From NCBI GenBank assembly GCA_019351895.1, contig JABBOH010000011.1, forward strand, positions 1 through 64,000: DNA of 64,000 nucleotides, read 5' to 3'. This DNA comes from Pseudomonadota bacterium (GTDB taxonomy: Bacteria > Pseudomonadota > Alphaproteobacteria > Acetobacterales > Acetobacteraceae). Position numbers and translations under genes: made by a program. The notes under the pieces are model-generated. The model was not told the origin of the DNA. It was given only the letters and a program-made list of their open reading frames with translations, and searched no databases. Shown piece by piece: positions 50,751-58,878 of this stretch (within the stretch, counting starts at the first letter, position 1; each line of letters starts with the position of its first letter).

Positions 50751-51683
50751 TCATGAGTTCAGCCTGGGATCGAGCCAGCTTTCGGCGATGTCGGTGAGCA
50801 GAAAGACGATCGACACCATGACGGCGAGCACCAGCGTGACGCCCTGCACGACCGGGTAGTCGCGCCCGAAGATCGCTTCCACAAGCAATCCGCCGATCCC
50901 GGGGACCGCGAAGACGTTCTCGACGATCACGGTGTTGCCGAGCAGCGTGCCGATGTTGAGCCCGAACAGCGCGAGCGTCGTGATCAGAGAATTGCGCAGC
51001 ACATGGCCGGTCAGCACCCGCCAGGGCGCGATGCCCTTGGCGCGCGCGAACTCCACATATTCGGCTCGCAGCACGCCGATGACGGTGCTCCGCAGGCTGC
51101 GCATCAGGATCGCGGCGAGGCCGACGCCGAGGGTCAGCGCCGGCAGGATCAGGTGGTAGAGCCCGCTCCAGAAGCCGCTGCCGATCCCACCCACCGGGAA
51201 CCAGTGCAGTTGGGCGCCCAGGAACCCCAGCATGAGCAGCCCGATGTAGAACACGGGCGTTGACAGCCCCACCTGGAAGACACCGCGCAGCGCCACATCG
51301 CTCGCGCGGTTCTGACGCAAGGCGGCGACGAAGGCGAGCGGCAGCGCCAGGATCAACGCGAACGCCGCCGCCATCACGACCAGGGCGAGCGTTACCGGCA
51401 GGCGGCGCGCGATGACCTCGGTCACCGGAATGCGCTCGCTGACCGAGATACCGAGGTCGCCATGCAGCAGGCGCCCGACGAACAGCAGGAATTGCACCCA
51501 GATCGGCCGGTTGAAGCCGAGTTGGGCGTTGATGCGGGCGAGCGCTTCCGGCGTAGCATGAATGCCGAGCAAAGCTGCCGCCGGATTACCGGGCAGCAGC
51601 CGGATCAGCACGAAGACGACGACCCCGATCAGAATGAAGGTCGGGATCATCTGCAGCAGGCGGCCGGGAAGTCTCGCCAGCAT
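50751..51683 (-). CDS. Dipeptide-type ABC transporter permease, DppB type
   Basis: A 310-residue permease. The N-terminus RLLQMIPTFILIGVVVFVLI followed by LLPGNPA is typical of DppB. The docking loop is ARAKGIAPWRVLTGHVLRNS. TAGGAGGCGG precedes the ATG, eleven bases after the binding-protein stop. Confidence 0.92.
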   Translation of the reverse strand: MLARLPGRLLQMIPTFILIGVVVFVLIRLLPGNPAAALLGIHATPEALARINAQLGFNRPIWVQFLLFVGRLLHGDLGISVSERIPVTEVIARRLPVTLALVVMAAAFALILALPLAFVAALRQNRASDVALRGVFQVGLSTPVFYIGLLMLGFLGAQLHWFPVGGIGSGFWSGLYHLILPALTLGVGLAAILMRSLRSTVIGVLRAEYVEFARAKGIAPWRVLTGHVLRNSLITTLALFGLNIGTLLGNTVIVENVFAVPGIGGLLVEAIFGRDYPVVQGVTLVLAVMVSIVFLLTDIAESWLDPRLNS

Positions 51684-51694
51684 GATACCGCCTC

Positions 51695-53284
51695 CTACTT
51701 CTGGATATAGGCCTCGTCGAAGATGTCGTTGCCGAGCGGGCTTTGCTTGAAACCGATGACGGTCTTGCGCGTGGCCGCGGCGAACGGCGTCTCGTAAAGG
51801 AAGAACTCGGGAGCGTTGGCGACGTAGATCTGCTGGATCTTCTTGTACTCCGCGGTGCGCTTCGCAGGATCCAGTTCAGTCTGGCTCTGCTCGAACAGCT
51901 TGTCGACCTCGTCGTTCTTCCAGCCGCTGTACTGGCTCTTGATGTTCGGATAATAGGCCGCGTAGTCGGTGAGCTCGTTCGGGTCCGCAATATCGTTCGT
52001 CCAGTAGGCGGAGAGGATCTGGAAGTCGCTGCTGTTGCGGTGGTTGTCGAGCGTCGTTTCGTCCATCTGCTGGATCTTGAGCTTGACGCCGAGCGCCGCC
52101 CACATCTGCTGGATCATCGTCAGCGTCGTCGTGTCATTGGCTTTCCCGGCCTGGGCAAGCGCCGTCAGCGTAAAGCCCTTGTCATAACCGGCCTCCTTCA
52201 GAAGCTGCTTGGCCTTGGCCATGTCGAAGGGATAGGCGGGGCCGTCGCCGCCATAGTAGTCCGGCGTCGCGGACGACAAATACGAGTGCATCGGCGTGCC
52301 GAGGCCGTGCGTCACGACCTGGATGATGGCCTTCTTGCTGATGGCGTAGTTGAGCGCCTGCCGCACCTTGACGTTGCTGAGCGGGTTCGGCGTGCCGTCC
52401 TTTAATGTCGGCATCGCGTTCAGCTGCAGGTAGGTCACCTGGGTCGAGGGGAATAGATCCATCGTGATGTTCGGATCGGACTGCAACTCCTTGACGCGCT
52501 CGTAGGGGATGAACTCTGTGGCGTCGATCTGGCCTGCCTGCAACTGCAGGATGCGCGTCGCGTCGTCGGGGACGATGGTGAGATCGACCTCATCGAGATA
52601 GGGCAGATGCCGCCCCGCGGAATCCGTGCCGAAATAATACGGGTTGCGCTTCAGCACCATCTTGCTGCCACGCTGCCAGGAACTCAGCACGAAGGGGCCG
52701 CTGCCGATCGGATGCAGGGCGAAATTGTTCGCCTTCTCCGTGTCCGTCGTGCCCTTCGCAGCCTCGAACAGCTTGTGCGGCATGATGGCGGAGTTGAAGG
52801 TCGCGAGCGCCGCCGGGATGCTGGGGTCGGGGTTCTTCAGCGTGATGACGATGGTGTGGTCGTCGGGCGCGGCGACATTGGCGATGGAGACGAGCAGGAA
52901 GTTCCAGATGCCGTTGTTCGGGTTGCGCGCGCGGTTCAGAGACCAGATGACGTCGTCGGTCGTGACCGGGCTGCCATCGGCGAACTTCGCACCCTGACGG
53001 AGCGTCAGCGTATAGGTCTTGCCGTCGGGGGAGGCGCTCCACTTTGTCGCCAAGCCGGGGACGAGGCTTTGTCCATCCGGCCCCGGCAGGATCAGCGTGC
53101 TGTAGAGGTTGGTCAGGATCCAAATGTCGGCGTTGGCGTTGTTCAGCACGGGGTCGAGAATCTCGGAGTCCGTATTGCGCGCGAAGCGCAATGTCCCGCC
53201 CATGACGGGGTCGGCATAGGCGGCAGCATTCAGCGCGAAGAGCGTGCCCAGCGCGAATGCGGTTCGTAACAACAACGACTTCAT
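51695..53284 (-). CDS. Periplasmic oligopeptide-type binding protein (SBP_bac_5)
   Basis: A 529-residue exported protein. The signal peptide MKSLLLRTAFALGTLFALNA is followed by a likely cleavage after AAYA. GGTLRFARNTDSEILDPVLN and the LTLRQGAKFADGSPVTTDDV motif are family hallmarks. Such proteins bind peptides, opines, nickel chelates or oligosaccharides. It heads the transporter genes 255 bases after the M20 peptidase, so its own promoter may lie in that gap, or the transcript may run through. Confidence 0.9.
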   Translation of the reverse strand: MKSLLLRTAFALGTLFALNAAAYADPVMGGTLRFARNTDSEILDPVLNNANADIWILTNLYSTLILPGPDGQSLVPGLATKWSASPDGKTYTLTLRQGAKFADGSPVTTDDVIWSLNRARNPNNGIWNFLLVSIANVAAPDDHTIVITLKNPDPSIPAALATFNSAIMPHKLFEAAKGTTDTEKANNFALHPIGSGPFVLSSWQRGSKMVLKRNPYYFGTDSAGRHLPYLDEVDLTIVPDDATRILQLQAGQIDATEFIPYERVKELQSDPNITMDLFPSTQVTYLQLNAMPTLKDGTPNPLSNVKVRQALNYAISKKAIIQVVTHGLGTPMHSYLSSATPDYYGGDGPAYPFDMAKAKQLLKEAGYDKGFTLTALAQAGKANDTTTLTMIQQMWAALGVKLKIQQMDETTLDNHRNSSDFQILSAYWTNDIADPNELTDYAAYYPNIKSQYSGWKNDEVDKLFEQSQTELDPAKRTAEYKKIQQIYVANAPEFFLYETPFAAATRKTVIGFKQSPLGNDIFDEAYIQK

Positions 53285-53539
53285 GAATTCCTGCCCCGAT
53301 TGATACTACCGAGCCCAAGCCCGAGTTATCACAAAGCCTAGAGGGGCCGCATAAAGTGAGTCAAATACAATGCGCAGGAATTCGGTGAAGATCGGGCGAA
53401 ATCCCGCATAGCTCTGAACAAACTCCATGCACCCGTACACAAAACAGGCAAAGCCCAAAGATTTCGTCGCGCGTGAATGATCGTCGCTTCAGGCCCGCCG
53501 AAAACGCACCAAGCCATTCGCTGTTCCCATCCCGGCAGC

Positions 53540-54937
53540 CTAGGCTGCCTTCGGCGGTCCATTTTGTTGACCGAGCAACTCGATATAGCGGATCCAGGCC
53601 TGGACGCCGTCGCGCAGGCGGCCAAGCCGAAAGAACTCGTTGGGCGCGTGGTAATCTTCGTCCGAAGTCGCGAAGGAGAAGAACACGGTTTCGATGCCGA
53701 GCCGGTGCCTAAAGATGCCGCCGATGGGAACCGTCGCGCCCATGCGCACGGGGAGGGTGGGACGCCCGAAGGCTTCCTCCAGAACCTGCATCGCGAGGCG
53801 CAGGCCGGCATGGTCGGGCGGCACCGCGACGGCCAAAGCGCCGCCCGGTTCCCGCACCACGCTCACCCTGACCCCCGGAGGACAATATCGATGGAGATGC
53901 CGCTCGATGCAGGCGAGGATGTCGTCAGGCCGCTGATCGGGCACCAGACGGCAGGTGATCTTGGCGTGCGCCTCAGACGGAATGACGGTCTTGGAGCCGG
54001 GACCGCTGTAGCCGCCCCAAAGCCCGTTAAGCTCCAGCGTCGGACGCAGCCAGTTGCGCTCCAGCATCGTCCAGCCGGTCTCGCCCGCTGCCTCGGGCGC
54101 GCCGACCGAGCGCAGATACTCGGCCTCGTCGAAGGGAATTTCGGTCAGCAGCCGCCGCTCCTCGGCCGTCGGCGGATGCACCGCGCCGTAGAACCCCTCC
54201 ACGGTGACCGCGCCCTTATCGTCATGCAGGCTGGCAAGCAGCCGGCTCATCGCCTGGAGAGGGTTCGCGACGGAACCGCCATGACGCCCGGAATGCAGGT
54301 CCTTCTCGGCGCCCGTCACCGTCAGTTCCAGCGCGCAGATGCCGCGGCTCGCGACCGCGATGGTCGGCAGATCGGCCCGCCACGTCGCGCCATCGGCCGA
54401 GAGCACGAAATCGGCCGCCAGGTCTCCGGCGTGTTCGGCCACGAAAGCATCGAGATGGGCGCTGCCGATTTCCTCCTCGCCCTCGATCAGCAGCTTGACG
54501 TTCACGGGCAGCGAGCCGGTCGTCTGCAGGAAGGCGGCAAGCGCCGAGAGCGCCACGACGACCGGCCCCTTATCATCCGAGACGCCTCGCCCGTAGAGCC
54601 GGTCATCGGCTACCTTTGGCTCGAAGGGCGGCGTGCGCCATTTCTCCAGGGGATCAGGCGGCTGCACATCGTAATGACCGTAGATGAGGATCGTGGGCTT
54701 CCCCGGCGCGTGCAGCCAATCGGCCGACACGACCGGATGACCGGCGGTCGGCTGCACCGCCACATGCTCAAGCCCGCAACGCTCCATCTCACTGGCCAGG
54801 AAAGCCGCGCCCCGCGCCATGTCCGCCGCATAGGCAGGGTCCGTGCTCACGCTCGGGATCGCCGCGAAGCGGCGCAGCGTGTCGAGGATCGCGTCCTGCT
54901 GCGCCTCCGCCCATCTCTGTTGTTCCGTGCGGCTCAT
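53540..54937 (-). CDS. M20-family dipeptidase
   Basis: A 465-residue zinc peptidase. Metal-site motifs: LIYGHYDVQPPDPLEKW (His, Asp), GRGVSDDKGPVV (bridging Asp), LIEGEEEIGSAH (Glu-Glu general base and ligand), and a late His region. A dimerisation domain lies about residues 200-360. The ATG overlaps the SDR stop (ATGA). It could hydrolyse the dipeptide-like compound brought in by the neighbouring importer. Confidence 0.9.
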   Translation of the reverse strand: MSRTEQQRWAEAQQDAILDTLRRFAAIPSVSTDPAYAADMARGAAFLASEMERCGLEHVAVQPTAGHPVVSADWLHAPGKPTILIYGHYDVQPPDPLEKWRTPPFEPKVADDRLYGRGVSDDKGPVVVALSALAAFLQTTGSLPVNVKLLIEGEEEIGSAHLDAFVAEHAGDLAADFVLSADGATWRADLPTIAVASRGICALELTVTGAEKDLHSGRHGGSVANPLQAMSRLLASLHDDKGAVTVEGFYGAVHPPTAEERRLLTEIPFDEAEYLRSVGAPEAAGETGWTMLERNWLRPTLELNGLWGGYSGPGSKTVIPSEAHAKITCRLVPDQRPDDILACIERHLHRYCPPGVRVSVVREPGGALAVAVPPDHAGLRLAMQVLEEAFGRPTLPVRMGATVPIGGIFRHRLGIETVFFSFATSDEDYHAPNEFFRLGRLRDGVQAWIRYIELLGQQNGPPKAA

Positions 54938-55677
54938 TTGCCGCCATCCACACTCAGCGTCTGCCCGCTGATCCAGCCCGCCTGTCCGCTCGCGAAGAAC
55001 AGCACGGCGTGGGTAATATCCTCGACTGTGCCCGTGCGACGCAGGGCGATGGCTTCGACCAGCCGCCTTTGCCCGTCGGCGCCGTACGCCTCCCACTGCC
55101 GCTCGGTCGTCGGGTTGGATCGCACGAAGCCGGGCGCCACGCTGTTCACGGTGATGCCGAACGGCCCCAACTCATGTGCCAGTTGCCGTGTCAACCCGAT
55201 CTCCCCCGCCTTTGCCGCCGCATAGGCCTGGATGCCAGTGAGGCTCACACCGATTCCGGCACCGCTCGAGATGGTGACGATGCGGCCATAGCCCTTGTCC
55301 TTCATGCCCGGCACGACCGCCTGCGCCATCAGGAAGGCGCCGGTGAGATTGACCGCGAGGATCGCCTGCCACTCCGGCAGCGTCACCTCCTCCACCGGTT
55401 TGCCCGCCTGCCCGCAGACGCCGCCTGCGCTATGCACCAGAATATCGACGGGCCCGAAGCCGCGCACGATAGCCGTCACGGCGTCGGCGTCCGTCACGTC
55501 CAGTTGTGCGGTTTCAAGATGCTCCTGCCCAGCGGCGGTCTCCGCCAGACCGGCGGCGTTGATGTCGCAGCCGAGCACGGTTGCACCCAATCCCGCGAAG
55601 GCGTGCGCGATCCCGCGACCGATGCCGTGCCCGGCGCCGGTGACGATGACGCGCCGCCCTTCAAAGCCGATCCGCAT
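54934..55677 (-). CDS. Short-chain dehydrogenase/reductase in the peptide-uptake operon
   Basis: A 247-residue classical SDR: TGAGHGIGRGIAHAFAGLGA binds NAD(P), SSGAGIGVSLTGIQAYAAAK has Ser-Tyr-Lys, and AGWISGQTLSVDGGK ends the fold. Its ATG overlaps the stop of the ketopantoate-reductase-like gene (TGATG) and its stop overlaps the M20 start, so all three are translated together. It probably oxidises a hydroxy group of a hydrolysis product. Confidence 0.88.
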   Translation of the reverse strand: MRIGFEGRRVIVTGAGHGIGRGIAHAFAGLGATVLGCDINAAGLAETAAGQEHLETAQLDVTDADAVTAIVRGFGPVDILVHSAGGVCGQAGKPVEEVTLPEWQAILAVNLTGAFLMAQAVVPGMKDKGYGRIVTISSGAGIGVSLTGIQAYAAAKAGEIGLTRQLAHELGPFGITVNSVAPGFVRSNPTTERQWEAYGADGQRRLVEAIALRRTGTVEDITHAVLFFASGQAGWISGQTLSVDGGK

Positions 55678-56705
55678 CACGCACCCTCCGCCACGGCAGT
55701 CGCCAAGGCCGTCAGATTGTCGCACGTCAGCGCGCGATCCCCGTCCTCGACCTCGTGGATCATGGCGATGAGGCGCGCGGTCACGGGGGTCGCGATGCCC
55801 AAGCCCGCGCCCTCGGTCACGATCGGGCCGAGTTGCGCATCCACCTCTGTCTTGCGCTTCCGCACAGCGAGATCGCGCCAGATGCCGCTATGGGATTTGG
55901 CCGAGCGGCGGTTGAAGGCGACCATCTCCTCCATCGAGGCATCGACCGCTTGCGCCGCGCCGCCCGGCGCGAAGGCCGCCGGATCGAAGCCGTTGAAGCC
56001 GCGCGGCCGAATGTTCTTGGCCGCCGCGACCGCCATTGCCTCCCGCGCCGTTGCGGCCAGCACGACCCGATGCTCCCGCATGGCGAGCACATCGGCGATC
56101 GAATCGTCCGTGACGGCGGTCGCGAACAGCAGCGCGCCATAGCCGAGCTTGCCCCAGAGGTAGCCAAGAATATCGTCGGTCACGATTGCGCCCGGCTCGA
56201 ACAGGGTCAGCAGGCGATGCAACGCCTCCGCGCGGGCCGTCACGCGGCCATCGACCTCACCAAGGACGCAAGCGCCGCGGCCGCCGTACAGGATGCGCCC
56301 CGGACCCATGTAGTCGGCACCGAAGTTGATGAAGGCGCCAACGACGTTCTCGATTCCCAAAACGCTGCCGATGACGAATTCGTTGAGGCCGTTCTGGAAA
56401 GAGGCGACATAGCCGTCCTCCGCCAGATGCGGCCGCAGCGCGCGCGACGCGGCTTCCGTATGATGCGCCTTCACGCAGAGCAGGATCCGCGAGAAATGCC
56501 CGGTTACATCCTGCGGCAAGGCGGCCCGCACGGGCACGGTGAATTCCTCGATCGGCCCTTCGATCGAGAGCCCGCCTTCGTTCATGGCGGCGACGTGGTC
56601 CGCCGCATTGTCGACGAACAGAACATCCTGCCCGGCCCGCACGAGATAAGCGCCGATCGTGCCCCCGATGGCCCCGGCGCCCCAGATTAGGACCGTCTCG
56701 CTCAC
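55677..56705 (-). CDS. Ketopantoate reductase (PanE/ApbA) family protein
   Basis: A 342-residue NADPH-dependent 2-hydroxyacid dehydrogenase. IWGAGAIGGTIGAYLVRAGQ is the cofactor loop, CVKAHHTEAA the conserved lysine region, WGKLGYGALLFA the second lysine (the Asn usual after it is Gly), and SGIWRDLAVRKRKTEVDAQL the C-terminal motif. The GTG inside the creatininase stop (GTGA overlap) was chosen. The biosynthetic panE is unlikely in such an operon, so it more likely acts on a related branched 2-oxo or 2-hydroxy acid. Confidence 0.82.
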   Translation of the reverse strand: MSETVLIWGAGAIGGTIGAYLVRAGQDVLFVDNAADHVAAMNEGGLSIEGPIEEFTVPVRAALPQDVTGHFSRILLCVKAHHTEAASRALRPHLAEDGYVASFQNGLNEFVIGSVLGIENVVGAFINFGADYMGPGRILYGGRGACVLGEVDGRVTARAEALHRLLTLFEPGAIVTDDILGYLWGKLGYGALLFATAVTDDSIADVLAMREHRVVLAATAREAMAVAAAKNIRPRGFNGFDPAAFAPGGAAQAVDASMEEMVAFNRRSAKSHSGIWRDLAVRKRKTEVDAQLGPIVTEGAGLGIATPVTARLIAMIHEVEDGDRALTCDNLTALATAVAEGA

Positions 56706-57403
56706 GCCCACGGTCCCTCGATCAGAGCGCGCGTCTCCTCGACCGCCGCCGCCCAGATGGCGAGCATGTCCTCGTCGCTGCGCTGATAGAGGCCGCCATA
56801 ATTGCCGTCCTGCAGCATCAACCGTACACCCGCCGGGTCATGCAGGCGCAGCCGCTCCAGATCGATCATCGGCTTCTGCGTGTCCGGGCCTCGGATATTC
56901 GCGAGCCGCGTCCAGGGGAAGTTCTCCATCCAGGAGGCGTGGGAGGCGACGGGATCGGTCTTCTGCACCATCTCCCAGGTTCGCGGCGCATTCCACCAGC
57001 TATGGAAACGCACCGTGGTGCCGGGATGATCGGCCATCCACTCGATCGCGAAGGCACCGGCGGGCGCGTTGCCGCCATGGCCGTTGCAGAGCAGAATCCG
57101 CCGGAAGCCGCTGCGATGAAGCCCGTCGAGAATGTCGCGGATGACGCGGATATAGGTTTCCATCCGCAGCGACACGGTGCCGGGAAAATCCTGGAAATAG
57201 GGTGTGAGACCGTAGGCCAGCACCGGAAAGACCGGCACACCGAGCGGCTCGGCCGCTTCCAGCGCCACGCGCTCGCTCAGGATGCTGTCGACCGACAGGC
57301 TGAGATAGGCGTGCTGTTCGGTGCTGCCCAAGGGGACGACGCAACGATCGTCGTTCCGCAGGTAGGTCTCGACCTGCATCCAGTTCATATCGCTCAGCCG
57401 CAT
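56702..57403 (-). CDS. Creatininase-family hydrolase
   Basis: A 233-residue metal-dependent amidohydrolase. VPLGSTEQHAYLSLSVDSIL carries the Glu, His and Asp ligands and CNGHGGN the other conserved site. Creatininase opens creatinine to creatine; relatives open other cyclic amides, for example in mycofactocin or riboflavin metabolism. It is fully overlapped by the neighbours (ten bases with the GntR gene, four with the PanE-like gene). A cyclic amide or lactam step in this operon is plausible. Confidence 0.85.
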   Translation of the reverse strand: MRLSDMNWMQVETYLRNDDRCVVPLGSTEQHAYLSLSVDSILSERVALEAAEPLGVPVFPVLAYGLTPYFQDFPGTVSLRMETYIRVIRDILDGLHRSGFRRILLCNGHGGNAPAGAFAIEWMADHPGTTVRFHSWWNAPRTWEMVQKTDPVASHASWMENFPWTRLANIRGPDTQKPMIDLERLRLHDPAGVRLMLQDGNYGGLYQRSDEDMLAIWAAAVEETRALIEGPWA

Positions 57404-58395
57404 GGAACCTCCTGTGTCATGGCGGGGACCGGCCTATGCCTCAGCGCATGCAGCATCGGCAGGACGTTGCGTTCGACATCGCTCGGGTCAGGGGAATGCC
57501 GGTATTCGAGGGCCGGGAAGCCTTTGGGAAGGCGGTCCAGCAGCGCCTCGGCTCCGGTCGAGTAGACAACGATATCAGCGCTCGCCAGCACCGCGCCGAG
57601 GTCCGGGGAATCGAGAACGGCTGCCGCTACCTGCGAGACATGCGGGGCGAAGCGCTCGATGCCCGTCATCATCATCACGAGCCATTCCGGGAACAAGGAA
57701 ACGACCGCGACCTGGGCGAAGGGGTCAAGCGCCGCCAGCGCCGCGCGCACCGGCTCGGCCGGCAGAAACCGTATCGCGACGAGCGGCGGCGCCTGTTGGC
57801 CGAGCAGTGCCGCGACCTCGGGCCTCCGGTCGGGGATCGTCAGGACAAGGTCGGCGCTTGCGGCATCCAGCCATGAAGTCGGGTCCGCCCGCAGCGCGTC
57901 GAGCGTCACCGGCCACACCTGATCGCCCGGCGGCAGACGCGCCTCCACCGCCGCGGCGTAGTCCTGGGTCGCCGCCGGAAAGACGCCGACGAAGATCAGG
58001 CGCAAGCCTTCGGCCGGCCGCGCCTGCAGCCGCGTGTGAACCAGAGCCAGGATATCCGGCGTATTGAGGCCCAGCGCCTCCGCGTCGCGCAGCAGCGCAT
58101 CGATCCGCGACCGCAGCCGCTGGAGCGCCGTCCGCCGGGCCTGATCCTCGGTGTGGCTCGACGCGACGAAGGTGCCGGAGCCGCCCCGCCCCTCCAGCAG
58201 CTCCGCCTCCTGCAACTCGCGGTAGACGGTCGCGACAGTCATGGGCGCGATGCCGATCCGGGCCGCGAGTTCCCGGACCGACGGCAGCCGCTCGCCCGGC
58301 CGCAGCTCGCCGCAGGCGATGCCGTATCTGATGCGCCCGCGCAGCTGCACGCCCAGCGGGACGGAGAGCGAACGGTCGAGCGTGAAACTCATCAT
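57394..58395 (-). CDS. GntR-type regulator with a Rossmann-like ligand domain
   Basis: A 333-residue protein. The N-terminal GntR winged helix (about 1-80) reads LQLRGRIRYGIACGELRPGE, then RLPSVRELAARIGIAPMTVA, which resembles the YtrA group. The C-terminal part (about 130-320) is neither FCD, UTRA nor aminotransferase; it looks like an alternating alpha/beta sensor, for example LRLIFVGVFPAATQDYAAAV. A start cluster GTG-ATG-ATG makes the exact start uncertain. It leads the operon of creatininase, PanE-like, SDR and M20 genes, and faces the amidase pair, so it likely controls both. Confidence 0.8.
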   Translation of the reverse strand: MMSFTLDRSLSVPLGVQLRGRIRYGIACGELRPGERLPSVRELAARIGIAPMTVATVYRELQEAELLEGRGGSGTFVASSHTEDQARRTALQRLRSRIDALLRDAEALGLNTPDILALVHTRLQARPAEGLRLIFVGVFPAATQDYAAAVEARLPPGDQVWPVTLDALRADPTSWLDAASADLVLTIPDRRPEVAALLGQQAPPLVAIRFLPAEPVRAALAALDPFAQVAVVSLFPEWLVMMMTGIERFAPHVSQVAAAVLDSPDLGAVLASADIVVYSTGAEALLDRLPKGFPALEYRHSPDPSDVERNVLPMLHALRHRPVPAMTQEVPCG

Positions 58396-58608
58396 CACGG
58401 AGGTGGCACCGAAGCGATCTCTCCCAGGGAGCCCGAACCGGCCCCCGTATCAACCAACTAGAACAGAATCCGCCTCATCCCGCAAAACGCAACGACGGAC
58501 GGGGCGACAGGCTCAGTTCGAAGCAAGGACCATGCCTTCCACCGCTCCCGCTGGTGCGCCGCTTGCATGCGATCGTGCTAATAGGGTGGAACAGTGGAGG
58601 GTCACCAC

Positions 58609-58878
58609 ATGACGACTGAGCCTGCCGATAAAAGCGTCAGCCTGCCGCCCGAATGGGTCTACCCGCCCCTCGATGCCGCTCAGATCGCGACGACCAACGC
58701 ACAGCTGGTCGCGGTGGCCGCGCTCCGTCATGGGGACCGGCTGACGCCCAGCCAACGCGCCGATCTGACGGCGGCCATCGAGACGCAGACGCGCCACGCC
58801 GAGGCGCTGCATCGCGTGCCGCTGCGGAACTCCGACGAGCCCGCCTTCATCCGTGCGACCCTCGGGGACGGCCGATGA
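58609..58878 (+). CDS. AtzG-like (GatC-like) small subunit of an amidase
   Basis: An 89-residue protein just upstream of an amidase, with overlapping stop and start (ATGA). Small partners in this position (AtzG of AtzE, GatC of GatA) stabilise the amidase. The sequence is helical with [20 protein letters not shown] and ends in EPAFIRATLGDGR. A GGAGG site precedes the ATG. The call rests mainly on size and context. Confidence 0.6.
   Translation: MTTEPADKSVSLPPEWVYPPLDAAQIATTNAQLVAVAALRHGDRLTPSQRADLTAAIETQTRHAEALHRVPLRNSDEPAFIRATLGDGR

Noticed and set aside
53534..53549. Perfect palindrome GGCAGCCTAGGCTGCC as a terminator of the M20 gene
   Set aside because: It has no loop, cannot fold as a stable RNA hairpin of full length and overlaps the stop codon; chance in GC-rich sequence is likely.
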